This document shows positions 41,958 to 55,940 of a stretch of DNA of 64,000 nucleotides, in pieces. The translations under genes were made by a program, and so were the position numbers. The stretch covers positions 682,001-746,000 of the forward strand of contig NZ_CP009288.1 in the NCBI RefSeq assembly GCF_000756615.1, written 5' to 3'. Source of the stretch: Paenibacillus durus. Lineage in GTDB: Bacteria; Bacillota; Bacilli; Paenibacillales; Paenibacillaceae. The notes under the pieces are model-generated. The model worked only from the letters and a program-made list of their open reading frames with translations, ran no database searches and was not told where the DNA came from. Position 1 is the first letter of the stretch. Each line of letters starts with the position of its first letter.

Positions 41958-42163
41958 ATAAAAGTTGCTGCTGAGGCAAAGTTGAGCGGCGGCAAAGAAG
42001 TTTGATCTTTGAAAACTGAACAACGAGTGAGTGGGAATTCGCTTTTAGCGAGTTCCAAAAATAAGATGAATTTCACAGCGTGTTTCACGCTTTTGAAATG
42101 CCATCCTTGAGAATGCAAATTCTCGTCAGATGTTTCAAATTGAGCTAATCGCTCTTTCAATAC

Positions 42164-46958
<4,795 letters not shown>

Positions 46959-47157
46959 AAATTCACCCCACAAAGTGAAGATGAGGCTGACGAAGCTGAA
47001 TCCGAGTACTTTGCGGGGACCCCGGAATGGGGAAGACGCAATGTTTCGTTTCGAATCCAGTTTTCAGGCGATCAAGCCTGAAGAACGCTGCAACATTCAT
47101 CCGCACCGGAAGGTGAAGGACCGAATGTTTCGCGGCAGCATTTGTTTCACAAATGCC

Positions 47158-47276
47158 CGTTTGGTGGCGATGGCGGAGGGGTTCCACGCGTACCCATCCC
47201 GAACACGACCGTTAAGCCCTCCAGCGCCGATGGTACTTGGACCGAAGGGTCCTGGGAGAGTAGGACGCTGCCAAGC
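47158..47276 (+). rRNA. rrf: 5S ribosomal RNA
   Basis: The terminal stem TTTGGTGGC/GCTGCCAAG encloses the conserved CCCATCCCGAACAC and TGGGAGAGTAGGACG. About 118 bases; it follows 23S after a 199-base spacer that holds no tRNA gene. Confidence 0.95.
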
Positions 47277-47281
47277 ACATG

Positions 47282-47314
47282 AACCACTGCTGAAACTAAG
47301 CAGTGGTTTTTTGT
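47282..47314 (+). terminator. rRNA operon terminator
   Basis: AACCACTGCT and AGCAGTGGTT form a perfect 10-base stem with a 7-base loop and a T6 run, directly after 5S. Confidence 0.93.
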
Positions 47315-47405
47315 TTTTACTCGAAAGCACGAATATCCGAATGGACGAGCCAGCGTGGAACATTCTATTACCGGGACTTGAATGCAAGATTGAACATCCT
47401 CGCTA

Positions 47406-47436
47406 AGGCAAATGCTCCCTAGCTGAACATTTGCCT
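47406..47436. other. Hairpin in the region between the rRNA operon and topB
   Basis: AGGCAAATG and CATTTGCCT are perfect 9-base arms around a 13-base loop, without a T-run. The remaining bases of 47315-47626 hold only a TATAAT-like -10 at 47595-47600 for topB. Confidence 0.45.
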
Positions 47437-47626
47437 GCAAACCTGCAGGGGTTTCCAGCTGAATTTTGCGCTGGGAGGAAGAAATGGATGTTCAAGTCGT
47501 CATCTATTACAGAATCAGCTTGTCTGAGCAGTAAGGAATTTAACATGCTGTCGTTATGTTCTGAAGTTCCTGGAACCTACACTGTTTTTCTTTGTTATAA
47601 TGGTTCAAGACGGAAAGGAGCATCCA

Positions 47627-49770
47627 ATGAAAGCATTGATATTAGCGGAGAAGCCGTCAGTAGCGCGCGAGATTGCGCGGGTGATGGGCTGCCGTGAGAA
47701 GCAGAAGAGCTATATGGAAGGACCGGGGTATATTGTAACCTGGGCGCTCGGCCATCTGGTGGGTCTGGCGGAGCCTGAGGATTATGATCATAAATTTGCG
47801 ACATGGGCGCTCGAGGATTTGCCGATTCTGCCGGACCGGATGAAGCTGAAGGTGCTGCGGGAGACGGGCGGACAGTTCAAGGCGGTTCAGCATTTGATGA
47901 AGCGCCAGGATGTTGGCGAGCTCATTATCGCGACGGATGCGGCGCGCGAAGGAGAACTGCTGGCGCGTTGGATCATGACCATGGCTCAGTGGAAAAAGCC
48001 GTTCCGGCGGCTATGGATCTCTTCCCAGACGGATAAAGCGATCAAGGAAGGCTTTGCGTCGCTTAAGCCGGGCCGGGAGTTCGACCGGCTGTACGAGTCG
48101 GCGCGCTGCCGCGCCGAGGCTGACTGGATGGTTGGCCTGAATGTGACGCGGGCGCTGACCACCAAGTTCGGCGCGCCGCTCTCGGCGGGCCGGGTACAGA
48201 CGCCGACGCTCGGCATGATTATGGACCGGGAACGGGAAATCATGAATTTTCGGTCGCAGGAATTTGATACGCTGACGGCTGACTTCGGGAATTTCCAGGC
48301 GCAGTGGAGAGCAAGCGGAGGAGACGGCAGGATTTTTGATAAGGAAAAGAGTACCGCGCTTGCGCAACGGCTCGAAGGGCGGAGCGGTACGCTGGTCAAG
48401 GTCCAAAAGAGCGAGAAGAGCGAGCCGCATCCGCTCGCTTACGAATTGACGGAGCTGCAGCGGGATGCGAACCGCAAATTCGGGTTTTCGGCAAAGCAGA
48501 CGTCGAGCGTGCTTCAGCGGCTGTATGAGCAGCATAAGCTGGTCACGTATCCCCGCACGGATAGCCGGTATTTGACGGCGGACATGACGGGACGCTGAAG
48601 GAGCGTCTGGACAGCGTGGCGGTGGGCCCGTACGCGCCCTTGGCGCGGCCACTACTGCGAAAGCCGCTGAACATTACGAAGCGGATTGTCGACGATAGCA
48701 AGGTAAGCGATCACCATGCGATTATCCCGACGGAGCAGACTGTACTGCTGAATCAGCTCAGCGCGGAGGAGCGGAAGCTGTACGATCTGATAGTTCGCCG
48801 GTTCATCAGCCTGTTCTATCCGCCTGCAAGGTACGACGCTGTAGCGGTGACGGTTACGGTAGACGGGGAAACCTTTACGGCGAAGGGAACGACCGTTAAG
48901 GATGCCGGCTGGCGGGAAGTCTACGGCGGCGATCTCAGTACGGACGAAGACGGGGAATCCGAGTCCGGAGGAGGAGAGGCGGAAGGCCACGAGGTGACGC
49001 TGCCGGAGCTGCGGCAGGGCGATACGGTATCGATCCGCCGCTGCATGCTGCGCGGCGGACGGACGCAGCCTCCGGGACGCTACAGCGAGGCGGCGCTGCT
49101 AACGCAGATGGAGAAGTACGGCCTTGGCACGCCGGCGACCCGCGCCGACATTATCGAGAAGCTCGTATCGTCGGATACGATCGAGCGGCAGGGCAATGTC
49201 TTGCATCCGACAGGCAAGGGCAAGCAACTGATCGAGCTGGTTTCCCCGCAGCTGCGCACTCCGGACTTGACGGCCCGCTGGGAGGCCGAACTGGAACGGA
49301 TTGCCCGCGGCCAAGGAAAGCCGGAGCCATTCCTCCAGGGCATACGCGGCATGGCGAAGGAACTCGTCGCAGAGGTGAAGAACAGCGGCGCCGAATATAA
49401 GCCGCATAACGTCTCGAACAGCCACTGCCCGCAGTGCGGCACGCGGCTGCTGGAGAAGAAGTCGAAGCGCGGCAAGCTGCTTGTATGCCCGGCGGATGAC
49501 TGCGGGTATACCCGCGCCGGAGAGAAGCGGCTGTCGAACCGCCGCTGCCCGCAGTGCCACAAGAAGATGGAATTGAAAGAAGGCAAGGCCGGACTATTCG
49601 TGCAGTGCCTTGGCTGCGGCATTACGGAGACGGTGAACAAGGATAGCAAGCATTTGAATAAGCGTGAGCAGCAGAAACTTGTGCAGCAGTACAGCAAGCC
49701 GGAAAGCTTAGGCACCAATCTGGGGGATCTGCTAAAAGCCGCTATGGAAGGTAAAAAAGACGGGGAATAA
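47627..49770 (+). pseudogene. topB: DNA topoisomerase III, split by a one-base frameshift
   Basis: Type IA topoisomerase that relaxes and decatenates DNA. The first frame (47627-48598) gives MKALILAEKPSVAREIARVMG, the TOPRIM acid motif TDAAREGEL and catalytic Tyr308 (VTYPRTDSRYL), then hits a stop just after DMTG. Reading on in the +1 frame from 48592 gives LKERLDSVAVGPYAPL, the rest of the core (VSDHHAIIPTE) and zinc-ribbon motifs (CPQCGTRL, CPQCHKKM) to 49770. One base is missing between 48589 and 48592. Restored length would be ~714 residues, normal for TopB. Either a real mutation or a sequencing error. GGAAAGGAG precedes the start. Confidence 0.92.
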
Positions 49771-49828
49771 TGGCGCCGATAAGCGGTAAAGGCCGAAGCG
49801 AAAGTAAAAGTGAAGCTTAGGAGTCAAG

Positions 49829-49865
49829 AAGAGGCCTAGGACGGAAATCCGTTCATGGCCTCTTT
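49829..49865 (+). terminator. Terminator after topB
   Basis: AAGAGGCC and GGCCTCTT outer arms with an inner ACGGA/TCCGT stem. The T-run is only three bases, so efficiency is uncertain. Confidence 0.65.
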
Positions 49866-50167
49866 GCACTAAGAACGCATCGGAGCTATAAGCTCCAGGT
49901 AAAGAGTGGGGCGTGAGGGAGCATCCAAGCCCTTCTTAAGGAGGGTTATTCAAAATGCTCCAGCACGATCTTTTCTATGGTTCGGCCCATGTGATCTTGC
50001 TTAGAAGCTTCGTAAGATTAAGCGGTTCATATGTCCTCCATCTCCCTAAATTTTTTGTGTGCCAATAGAAGAAATGTCCTATAATTAATTTAAATATTCG
50101 GCTGCAAAATAATAAGTACACACATTAATGTTATGTAGTATCCATATTGATACCTAGGGGGATTTGT
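49866..50167. other. 302-bp intergenic region with inverted repeats and possible gene remnant
   Basis: Contains GGAGCT-ATA-AGCTCC at 49882-49896 and GGAGCAT/ATGCTCC arms at 49918-49924 and 49955-49961. On the minus strand, ending near 49946, a frame reads DHMGRTIEKIVLEHFE before a stop and looks like the tail of a lost gene, interrupted upstream. No intact gene seen. Confidence 0.35.
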
Positions 50168-50545
50168 ATGCGGAACCGTAAAGTTGGATATGGCGAATGT
50201 CCGAATGATCTGGGTTGTCCGGTAGAATATACGCTGGATGTGATCGGAGGCAAATGGAAGGGCGTTCTGCTCTACCACCTGATCGAAGGGGCCAAGCGGT
50301 TTAACGAGTTCAGACGGATATGCCCCGCGATTACCCAAAGAATGCTGACCCTGCAGCTGAGAGAACTGGAAGAGGACGGCGTGATCCATCGCGAAGTGTA
50401 TCATCAGGTGCCGCCCAAGGTCGAATACTCGCTAACGGAGTTTGGCCATACGCTGGTTCCGATTATTCTGTTGATGCGCGATTGGGGCGAGGTGTATAAA
50501 AAAAGACCCGGCTCCAGTAACGGACAGCTTCCCTCCACGAAATAA
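50168..50545 (+). CDS. HxlR family transcriptional regulator
   Basis: 125-residue winged-helix regulator: GYGECPNDLGCPVEYTLDVI with the N-terminal Cys that senses electrophiles in relatives such as HypR/YodB, then GGKWKGVLLYHL, RFNEFRRICPAITQRMLTLQ (recognition helix) and YSLTEFGHTL. Start at ATG 50168 behind CTAGGGGGATTTGT. It likely controls a neighbouring oxidoreductase or transporter; the MFS gene follows 162 bases on. Confidence 0.92.
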   Translation: MRNRKVGYGECPNDLGCPVEYTLDVIGGKWKGVLLYHLIEGAKRFNEFRRICPAITQRMLTLQLRELEEDGVIHREVYHQVPPKVEYSLTEFGHTLVPIILLMRDWGEVYKKRPGSSNGQLPSTK

Positions 50546-50707
50546 CGAATTAGGAATCAAATCAGTACCCGGACGAAGCATCACCCGAAATTTTTTCGAA
50601 GGATGTGAACTCGTCACGGTATTAATAAGGAAAGCAGCAAAACGTCCGTGAATACAGCGGAAAGATTGATGAGGCAGGTCATTAAACGAGGGATTGGGTG
50701 ATTCCAA

Positions 50708-51934
50708 GTGGCGTTAAGTCAAGCGAGAGTGTCAACACAGGCGGATCCAGCTCCAGAGGGCAGCCGAAGCGGCCGCTTGTTTTTTCTGGTGATTGTTTAT
50801 TTATTCTGGTTCTCCTCCTATATTTACGTTCCAGTGCTTTCTCCTTATGTGGAGCATCTAGGCGCTTCCTACTTCATGGTAGGCATGGTGCTGGGTGTTT
50901 ACGGCCTGATGCAGATTTTATTCCGGATGCCTATCGGGATCGGTTCGGACTATCTTAACCGGAGGCGGCCGTTCATATGGCTGGGGCTGATCGCAAGCGG
51001 TGCCAGCTGCCTGCTGTTTCTGCTGGGGCCTTATCCCGGCTGGGCGCTTGCGGGACGCGCCGTATCCGGCATTGCGGCAAGCGCATGGGTCGTGTACAGC
51101 GTAATGTACGCCGGGTATTTTCCAAAGGAGGAGGCCGGCAGGGCGATGGGAATGCTGCAGTTCACGATGGTAATCGCCCAACTAACCAGCATGATGCTCA
51201 GCGGTTACATGGTGGAGCATTGGGGCTGGAATGCCCCGTTCTGGACCGGAGCCGTCGTTGCTGCGCTGGCGCTTCTGATCGGACTGCGTCTGCCTGAGAA
51301 GCATGAAGTACGCGGAGAAACCGCGATTAAGCTCGGCGAACTGGTGCCGGTCATGCGGGAACCGGTGCTGGTAAAAGTATCCCTGCTGTCGGTGCTGGCC
51401 CACTGCGTGCTGTTCATTACGATGTTCGGATACACGCCCAATCAGGCGCTGAGTCTCGGAGCCGACAAAGAAAGCCTGGGCTGGCTCACACTGGCGTTCA
51501 TGCTGCCCCACGCGGCGGCGACGCTGTACGGGGCGCGGGTGCTCGGAAGATGGCTGGGCGACCGTGGCACGCTCGTCCTCGGTTTTGCCGGAAGTGCATT
51601 ATTCACGCTGCTTATCCCGGCAATGCCGAGTTTCGGGACGCTGTGCGCCACCCAGATCGGGAACGGGTTTATGCAGGGGCTGATTTTCCCGCTGCTGCTT
51701 GGTAAGTCGGTGTCGGATATCCATCCGCACAAGCGGGCGACGGCGATGGGATTCTATCAGGCGGTGTATGCGCTGGGAATGTCGGGCGGTCCTTTTGTCG
51801 CGGGCTGGATGAGTGCGCTGTATGGATTGAGGGGAGGATTTTGGCTAGGGGGGATTGCCGCTGGCTTCGCTGCGCTGCTCTCTTTCATTTGGCTTAGGCA
51901 AAAAGATCAGGCAAGCGTCAAAATAAGCGCCTGA
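50708..51934 (+). CDS. MFS transporter
   Basis: 408 residues with 12 predicted membrane helices. GSDYLNRRRPFIWLGL is the loop 2-3 MFS signature; LGRWLGDRGTLVLGFAGSAL repeats it in the second half. The start is a GTG at 50708 behind a weak GATTGGGTGA; no better codon exists before the first helix. The HxlR gene upstream may regulate it. Substrate unknown. Confidence 0.86.
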   Translation: MALSQARVSTQADPAPEGSRSGRLFFLVIVYLFWFSSYIYVPVLSPYVEHLGASYFMVGMVLGVYGLMQILFRMPIGIGSDYLNRRRPFIWLGLIASGASCLLFLLGPYPGWALAGRAVSGIAASAWVVYSVMYAGYFPKEEAGRAMGMLQFTMVIAQLTSMMLSGYMVEHWGWNAPFWTGAVVAALALLIGLRLPEKHEVRGETAIKLGELVPVMREPVLVKVSLLSVLAHCVLFITMFGYTPNQALSLGADKESLGWLTLAFMLPHAAATLYGARVLGRWLGDRGTLVLGFAGSALFTLLIPAMPSFGTLCATQIGNGFMQGLIFPLLLGKSVSDIHPHKRATAMGFYQAVYALGMSGGPFVAGWMSALYGLRGGFWLGGIAAGFAALLSFIWLRQKDQASVKISA

Positions 51935-52029
51935 GTCCGGCTGTGAATGAAGAGCAGCGCATGTCTGTCTGCAAAAGGAGATAGCGTCAGGAAAGACGGG
52001 AAAACAGGCGATTAGAGGCGAAGGTCTTG

Positions 52030-52059
52030 TTGGTTTTTTGCCTGAAAGGAGAATATAAT
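52030..52059 (+). promoter_or_regulatory. Predicted promoter of the DUF1294 gene
   Basis: TTGGTT and TATAAT are 18 bases apart, 34 bases before the next start codon. Confidence 0.55.
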
Positions 52060-52093
52060 AAAGATATAGGACGGCAGGGGAAGGGAGCCTGGA

Positions 52094-52357
52094 ATGGTCA
52101 AGCTTGTGACGTTGTGGTTTGCGGTCATCAATATTATCGGTTATATGGTCATGTCGGAGGACAAGGATAAAGCCCGAAGCAGACGGGAGCGGGTCCCTGA
52201 GAAAACGCTGTTTCTGCTGGCGGCGATCGGCGGGGCTCTCGGCGTGCTTACAGCCATGTACCGCAGACGCCACAAGACGCGGCATATGTCCTTTGTAATC
52301 GGCATTCCGCTGCTGCTGCTCCTGAACGTCCTGATATACGGCTATTTTTTGCAATAA
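52094..52357 (+). CDS. DUF1294 membrane protein
   Basis: 87 residues, three hydrophobic segments. Family pattern: an early helix ending in NIIGYMVMSEDKDKAR, then RVPEKTLFLLAAIGGALGV, then RRRHKTRH and a last helix. DUF1294 proteins are small inner-membrane proteins of unknown role. Start at ATG behind GGAAGGGAGCC. The universal stress gene follows 42 bases on. Confidence 0.88.
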   Translation: MVKLVTLWFAVINIIGYMVMSEDKDKARSRRERVPEKTLFLLAAIGGALGVLTAMYRRRHKTRHMSFVIGIPLLLLLNVLIYGYFLQ

Positions 52358-52399
52358 CTATTTCATCGGCAGGCCAAAACAAAAAAAGAGGTGGCGCAC

Positions 52400-52834
52400 A
52401 TGTTATTCTCTAAAATCTTGCTCGCCTATGACGGTTCGAAAGCCGCCAACAAAGCGTTGGATCGCGCGGTCGAATTAGCCAAGGTAACGCCGGGGTCCTC
52501 CCTGCATGTCGTACACGCATTTGAATTTCCGCGGTTTTTTATCGGGGAAGCTCTCGCGCCTCTACCGGCTTCGGTTAACAAGGATTACTATGATTTGGCG
52601 GTACAGACGACGGAAGAAGTGAAGAAACGGCTTGAAACGGAAGGGCTTAACGCAAAAGTTGAGCTGCTGCAAGGTTCGCCTGCAGAGACCATTCTGAAAT
52701 ATGCCAAGGATAACGTCGCGGATATTATCGTGATCGGCAGCAGGGGGCTTGGCGGCATCCGCGAATTCGTGCTCGGGAGCGTCAGCCATAATGTGGTGCA
52801 AAGTGCGAAAATTCCGGTGCTGGTCGTAAAATAA
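52400..52834 (+). CDS. Universal stress protein (UspA family)
   Basis: 144 residues, Rossmann-like UspA fold. ILLAYDGSKAANKAL opens the domain, and the ATP-binding motif G-x2-G-x9-G-x-S/T appears as GSRGLGGIREFVLGSVSHNV, so this is probably an ATP-binding member. The last strand is IPVLVVK. The ATG at 52400 lies behind AAAGAGGTGG; an in-frame GTG at 52391 overlaps that site. It is followed by a strong terminator. Confidence 0.93.
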   Translation: MLFSKILLAYDGSKAANKALDRAVELAKVTPGSSLHVVHAFEFPRFFIGEALAPLPASVNKDYYDLAVQTTEEVKKRLETEGLNAKVELLQGSPAETILKYAKDNVADIIVIGSRGLGGIREFVLGSVSHNVVQSAKIPVLVVK

Positions 52835-52857
52835 TAGCTTTGGTGACAAGAAACGAC

Positions 52858-52883
52858 AAGGAACGCTTCGGCGTTCCTTTTTT
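52858..52883 (+). terminator. Rho-independent terminator
   Basis: AAGGAACGC and GCGTTCCTT, a perfect 9-base stem with a stable TTCG tetraloop, then a T-run. Confidence 0.92.
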
Positions 52884-52930
52884 AATAATGAAGAGGGTAT
52901 GAAATTCGCGTTAGGGTTCTATGGGACAAT

Positions 52931-53503
52931 TTAAAAATTAATGATGATGTCCTCGAGTTTTCGCTTCGGCACATGGTGAACGCCTTGTTCGTCGCGCCAG
53001 TATTTAATATTCTGCGGCTCCGTTACTTCTTCCAGGACAACAACTTCCTTCGGTTTGCCAAGCGCAATAACCAGAATAAGCTCGTACCGCTCCGGAATAT
53101 CAAGCGCCTCTACTAAAGCCTGTTTATTGCTTGCACCGAACATGCAGCCCCCTAGTCCCTTCTCGCAAGCGCCGAGCAGGATGCTTTGGCAAGCGATTCC
53201 ATGGTCCCAGAAATGGTTAGCGCTTATCTCTTTGTCGCCCAGCACTACGATGTAAGCCGAAGGTCTCTCGCCCTCCTCCGGTCCGTCCCAATCCGTCAAA
53301 TAACCCGCCCATCTCAGATGCGGAAAGATCAGGCTGTTCTTCTCTTCATCATGGGAAAGGATGTACTTCAGGGATTGCAAATTGCCTCCGCTGGAAGAAA
53401 GGCGCGCCAGATCAATCAGCTCCTCCAAAGTTTCTCGCTCAATTTTAACATCCTCATAAAATCTTCTGTATGTTCGGTTTTTCTTGACAAGCTCTTTAAT
53501 CAC
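52931..53503 (-). CDS. Nitroreductase family protein
   Basis: FMN-dependent oxidoreductase fold of 190 residues: RTYRRFYEDVKIERETLEEL with the FMN-phosphate-binding arginines, ARLSSSGGNLQSLKY, DHGIACQSILLGACEKGLGG and ALGKPKEVVVLEE. The start is a GTG at 53501-53503 behind ATGGAGGTAGTCGA. Substrate not predictable; could reduce quinones, nitro compounds or act on FMN. Isolated and convergent with the stress-protein gene. Confidence 0.9.
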   Translation of the reverse strand: MIKELVKKNRTYRRFYEDVKIERETLEELIDLARLSSSGGNLQSLKYILSHDEEKNSLIFPHLRWAGYLTDWDGPEEGERPSAYIVVLGDKEISANHFWDHGIACQSILLGACEKGLGGCMFGASNKQALVEALDIPERYELILVIALGKPKEVVVLEEVTEPQNIKYWRDEQGVHHVPKRKLEDIIINF

Positions 53504-54031
53504 ACTCGACTACCTCCATTAATCGGCTTCATGTTCAGCCTGAATAATCAACGGCCTTTAGCCGTTCTTCCTCGTACAGCACATTTCATACCCTCAGTAT
53601 TTCTATCAGTATACCATGTCTGACTTAGACGGGAATCTATTTCCTCACAGACCTTTTTAGATGCTCAATCCGCCCCTCAATGGAGATGCCTCGGCGGAAT
53701 AAGCGAATCTCCCCTCCTGCTCTATTCATTACGGTTCATTATACAATGCAAGCTATGAAAAAAATATTAACATTCGGAGTTACTGAACTGGCTGCCATTG
53801 AGTGGTTGCAACGGAGAAAAAGGTTAGAGTGTTATATTATATGACTTAATATGTAGTGCTATGTTACGCATCTTCGACAAAACATTCTATGTAATGACAC
53901 AATTATATTCAATTATACCTTGGTATAATCAAATATAATAAAACATACACAATGAGTTCAAAAACAATGTTAACACGTATGACATTTATATTTAATTATC
54001 TCCAAATAGAGAAATGTGTGGTGACAAAGTT
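53504..54031. other. AT-rich intergenic region upstream of the ECF operon
   Basis: No gene seen. It contains an 18-bp inverted repeat ATTATACC-TT-GGTATAAT at 53912-53929, in which TATAAT at 53924-53929 could serve as a -10 element; so a repressor-overlapped promoter is possible. I looked for cobalamin, thiamine and other riboswitch cores and saw none. Confidence 0.45.
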
Positions 54032-54484
54032 GTGAATACGAGATCTTTGAAAATACGAATCTTGATAGGGTTGTTATTCATTGCGCTGATTCTTCCTTCA
54101 GCCTACTTATTGGAAAAGCTGTCCCGGGAAAAAGGGCTCGAGTCAGGCGCGATCATCAAGGTGCAGGACAAGCTTTCCGGTTCGCTGGTGTCGCTTATGG
54201 GGGTGGATGTGCTGGAATCGCTGATGAATCAGCAATATCCCGGCGATCCAGGTGCCAAGGGACCGACGCTGCTCTATGCGATCGGCGCGTCGGGATTAAG
54301 CGGCTATAGACAGGTGGAAATAAAGGGCTTGAAAGAGGAAAAAGTGTTTCTGGCGGACGAACAAAGCTTGAGTCAATCCTATGTGCTGGCCTTTAATGAA
54401 CACGGAACTGTCGACCTGATCGATCTGAAATCTCAGGGTCCGCCAATTGTTCAAGATGTAAGAGAAATTAACAAGATTGAATAG
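54032..54484 (+). CDS. Small membrane-anchored extracellular protein of unknown function
   Basis: About 150 residues. One N-terminal membrane helix (ILIGLLFIALILPSAYLL) and an exported domain. The pattern GPTLLYAIGASGLSGYRQV followed by VEIKGLKEEKVFLADE, then VLAFNEHGTVDL and GPPIVQDVREI has a faint resemblance to the sulfite-oxidase/molybdopterin fold, but the cofactor Cys is absent, so I do not assign it. Start at GTG 54032 (GTGGTGA upstream) or ATG 54014. First gene of the ECF operon, 13 bases before the S-component gene. Confidence 0.7.
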   Translation: MNTRSLKIRILIGLLFIALILPSAYLLEKLSREKGLESGAIIKVQDKLSGSLVSLMGVDVLESLMNQQYPGDPGAKGPTLLYAIGASGLSGYRQVEIKGLKEEKVFLADEQSLSQSYVLAFNEHGTVDLIDLKSQGPPIVQDVREINKIE

Positions 54485-54497
54485 AGGGGTGGAGAAA

Positions 54498-55094
54498 ATG
54501 GAGGATAATCCGGGGCAAGCGCATGATGAGAAGCTTTCGGGAAGATTAGCCGGGGTGCAGAGTCGGTTTCTGTTCAAGCTCGGCTTGGCGGACGTGCTTC
54601 GGTTTACGATGTTCGGCACGATGATTGTCGTGGTCAACGATGTGACGCGGCTCCCGCTGCAGATTCCGGGACACACAAGCATCTTCTGGATGGCGATTAT
54701 GCTGCTGGGAGCAGGGCTGATTCCCAAATTTGGAGGCGGAATGATTATGGGGTCTGTCTCCGGCGTACTGGCGGTGGTGCTTGGACTTGGCAAAGAAGGA
54801 ATCTTCATTTTCTTCAAATACTTTGTTCCGGGCCTTGTAGTGGACCTGCTTGCGCCTGTGTTTTTTTATCAAATGGCCAATCCCTTCGTCGGTGTCATCT
54901 GTGGAGCTTTGGCTAGTCTGTCGAAGCTGTTCATATCTTTGCTCTTGGGTCTTCTGCTGCAGCTGCCGATGGGCTTTCTCGCTTTGGGCTTAGGATATAC
55001 TTCCCTGACCCATGTTGCATTCGGGGCCGCAGGGGGACTGGTTGCCGTCTTCCTCATTAATCGGCTGAAGCCCAGACTGGTCAGATGGGAATAG
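54498..55094 (+). CDS. ECF transporter S (substrate-binding) component
   Basis: 198 residues, six predicted membrane helices after a polar N-terminus, as in S components. Helix text: DVLRFTMFGTMIVVVNDV, IFWMAIMLLGAGLIPKFGGG, FFKYFVPGLVVDLLAPVFFY. The S component binds the vitamin or micronutrient in the membrane; this one does not match BioY, ThiT or RibU signatures that I can recognise, so the ligand is open. GTGGAGAAA precedes the ATG at 54498. The ATPase gene follows three bases after the stop. Confidence 0.8.
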   Translation: MEDNPGQAHDEKLSGRLAGVQSRFLFKLGLADVLRFTMFGTMIVVVNDVTRLPLQIPGHTSIFWMAIMLLGAGLIPKFGGGMIMGSVSGVLAVVLGLGKEGIFIFFKYFVPGLVVDLLAPVFFYQMANPFVGVICGALASLSKLFISLLLGLLLQLPMGFLALGLGYTSLTHVAFGAAGGLVAVFLINRLKPRLVRWE

Positions 55095-55097
55095 AGC

Positions 55098-55940
55098 ATG
55101 ATTCAGGTGAGGGGAGTTTCCAAAACCGTTCATTCCGCAACCGGTGAGGCTGTTCCTATTTTGCAGGATGTATCCTTTCAAATTGGCGGAGGTGAGTTTG
55201 TCGGTCTGGCAGGCAGAAACGGGTCGGGCAAGACCACACTGGCCCGTATGTTGAACGGACTGCAGCAGCCCACTCGCGGCACGGTGCTGATTGATGGGTT
55301 TGATACAGCGGATTACTCTTGTCTGATGGATGTCCGGCGGCTGACGGGGATGGTTTTTCAACATCCGGACAATCAGATCGTCAGCTCCATAGTCGAGGAG
55401 GACGTCGCATTCGGTCCGGAAAATTTGGGGCTGTCACAAGGTGAGGTGAAGGAACGCACCGACTGGGCGCTGCAGGCAACGGGTCTGACGGAGCTCCGTC
55501 ACCGAAATCCGAATTTGCTGTCGGGGGGGCAGAAGCAGCGGGTGGCGATTGCCGGAGCTCTTGCGATGAGGCCGTCCCATCTCATCCTTGATGAACCGAC
55601 CTCGATGCTTGATCCATGGGGCAGGGATGAACTGATGGAAACTTTACATAAGGTAAACCGCGAGCTTGGCGTAACCGTGCTGCTCATCTCCCACCATGTG
55701 GAAGATCTGTTGTGTACAGACCGCCTGATTGTACTGGAGCGGGGAAGGGTGGCGATTGATGACACGCCGGAAGTCGTTTTTGCACAGGAAGAGTCTCTTG
55801 CGGATTGGGGGATTGCTATGCCGGATGTCCCGTTCCTGATGCGCAGGCTTGCAGCCAGAGGGATACCGGCCGATGCATCGGTCGTTAGGGTTGAAGGAAT
55901 GGTGGAGTGGATATGCCGATTATTGAATTCCAGCATGTAA
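55098..55940 (+). CDS. ecfA1: ECF transporter ATPase, EcfA1-like
   Basis: 280 residues. Walker A GRNGSGKTTL, Q-loop GMVFQHPDNQIVSS, signature LSGGQKQRVAIAGAL, Walker B LILDEPTSMLD, and H-loop ISHHVEDLL all intact. The Q-loop text FQHPDNQ is typical of ECF-type ATPases. Starts at ATG 55098 right after the S-component stop and overlaps the second ATPase gene by 28 bases. It is a dedicated copy in this operon and probably not the housekeeping EcfA near ribosomal-protein genes. Confidence 0.93.
   Translation: MIQVRGVSKTVHSATGEAVPILQDVSFQIGGGEFVGLAGRNGSGKTTLARMLNGLQQPTRGTVLIDGFDTADYSCLMDVRRLTGMVFQHPDNQIVSSIVEEDVAFGPENLGLSQGEVKERTDWALQATGLTELRHRNPNLLSGGQKQRVAIAGALAMRPSHLILDEPTSMLDPWGRDELMETLHKVNRELGVTVLLISHHVEDLLCTDRLIVLERGRVAIDDTPEVVFAQEESLADWGIAMPDVPFLMRRLAARGIPADASVVRVEGMVEWICRLLNSSM

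Noticed and set aside
48560..48640. Programmed frameshifting in topB
   Set aside because: There is no slippery heptamer or downstream pseudoknot, and TopB is not known to use recoding; a single-base deletion or sequencing error is simpler.
53186..53623. A plus-strand 145-codon frame opposite the nitroreductase gene
   Set aside because: Antisense to a gene with clear FMN-binding motifs and no start signal.
53504..54031. A cobalamin, thiamine or other vitamin riboswitch upstream of the ECF genes
   Set aside because: No conserved core could be found, so the ligand cannot be inferred this way.
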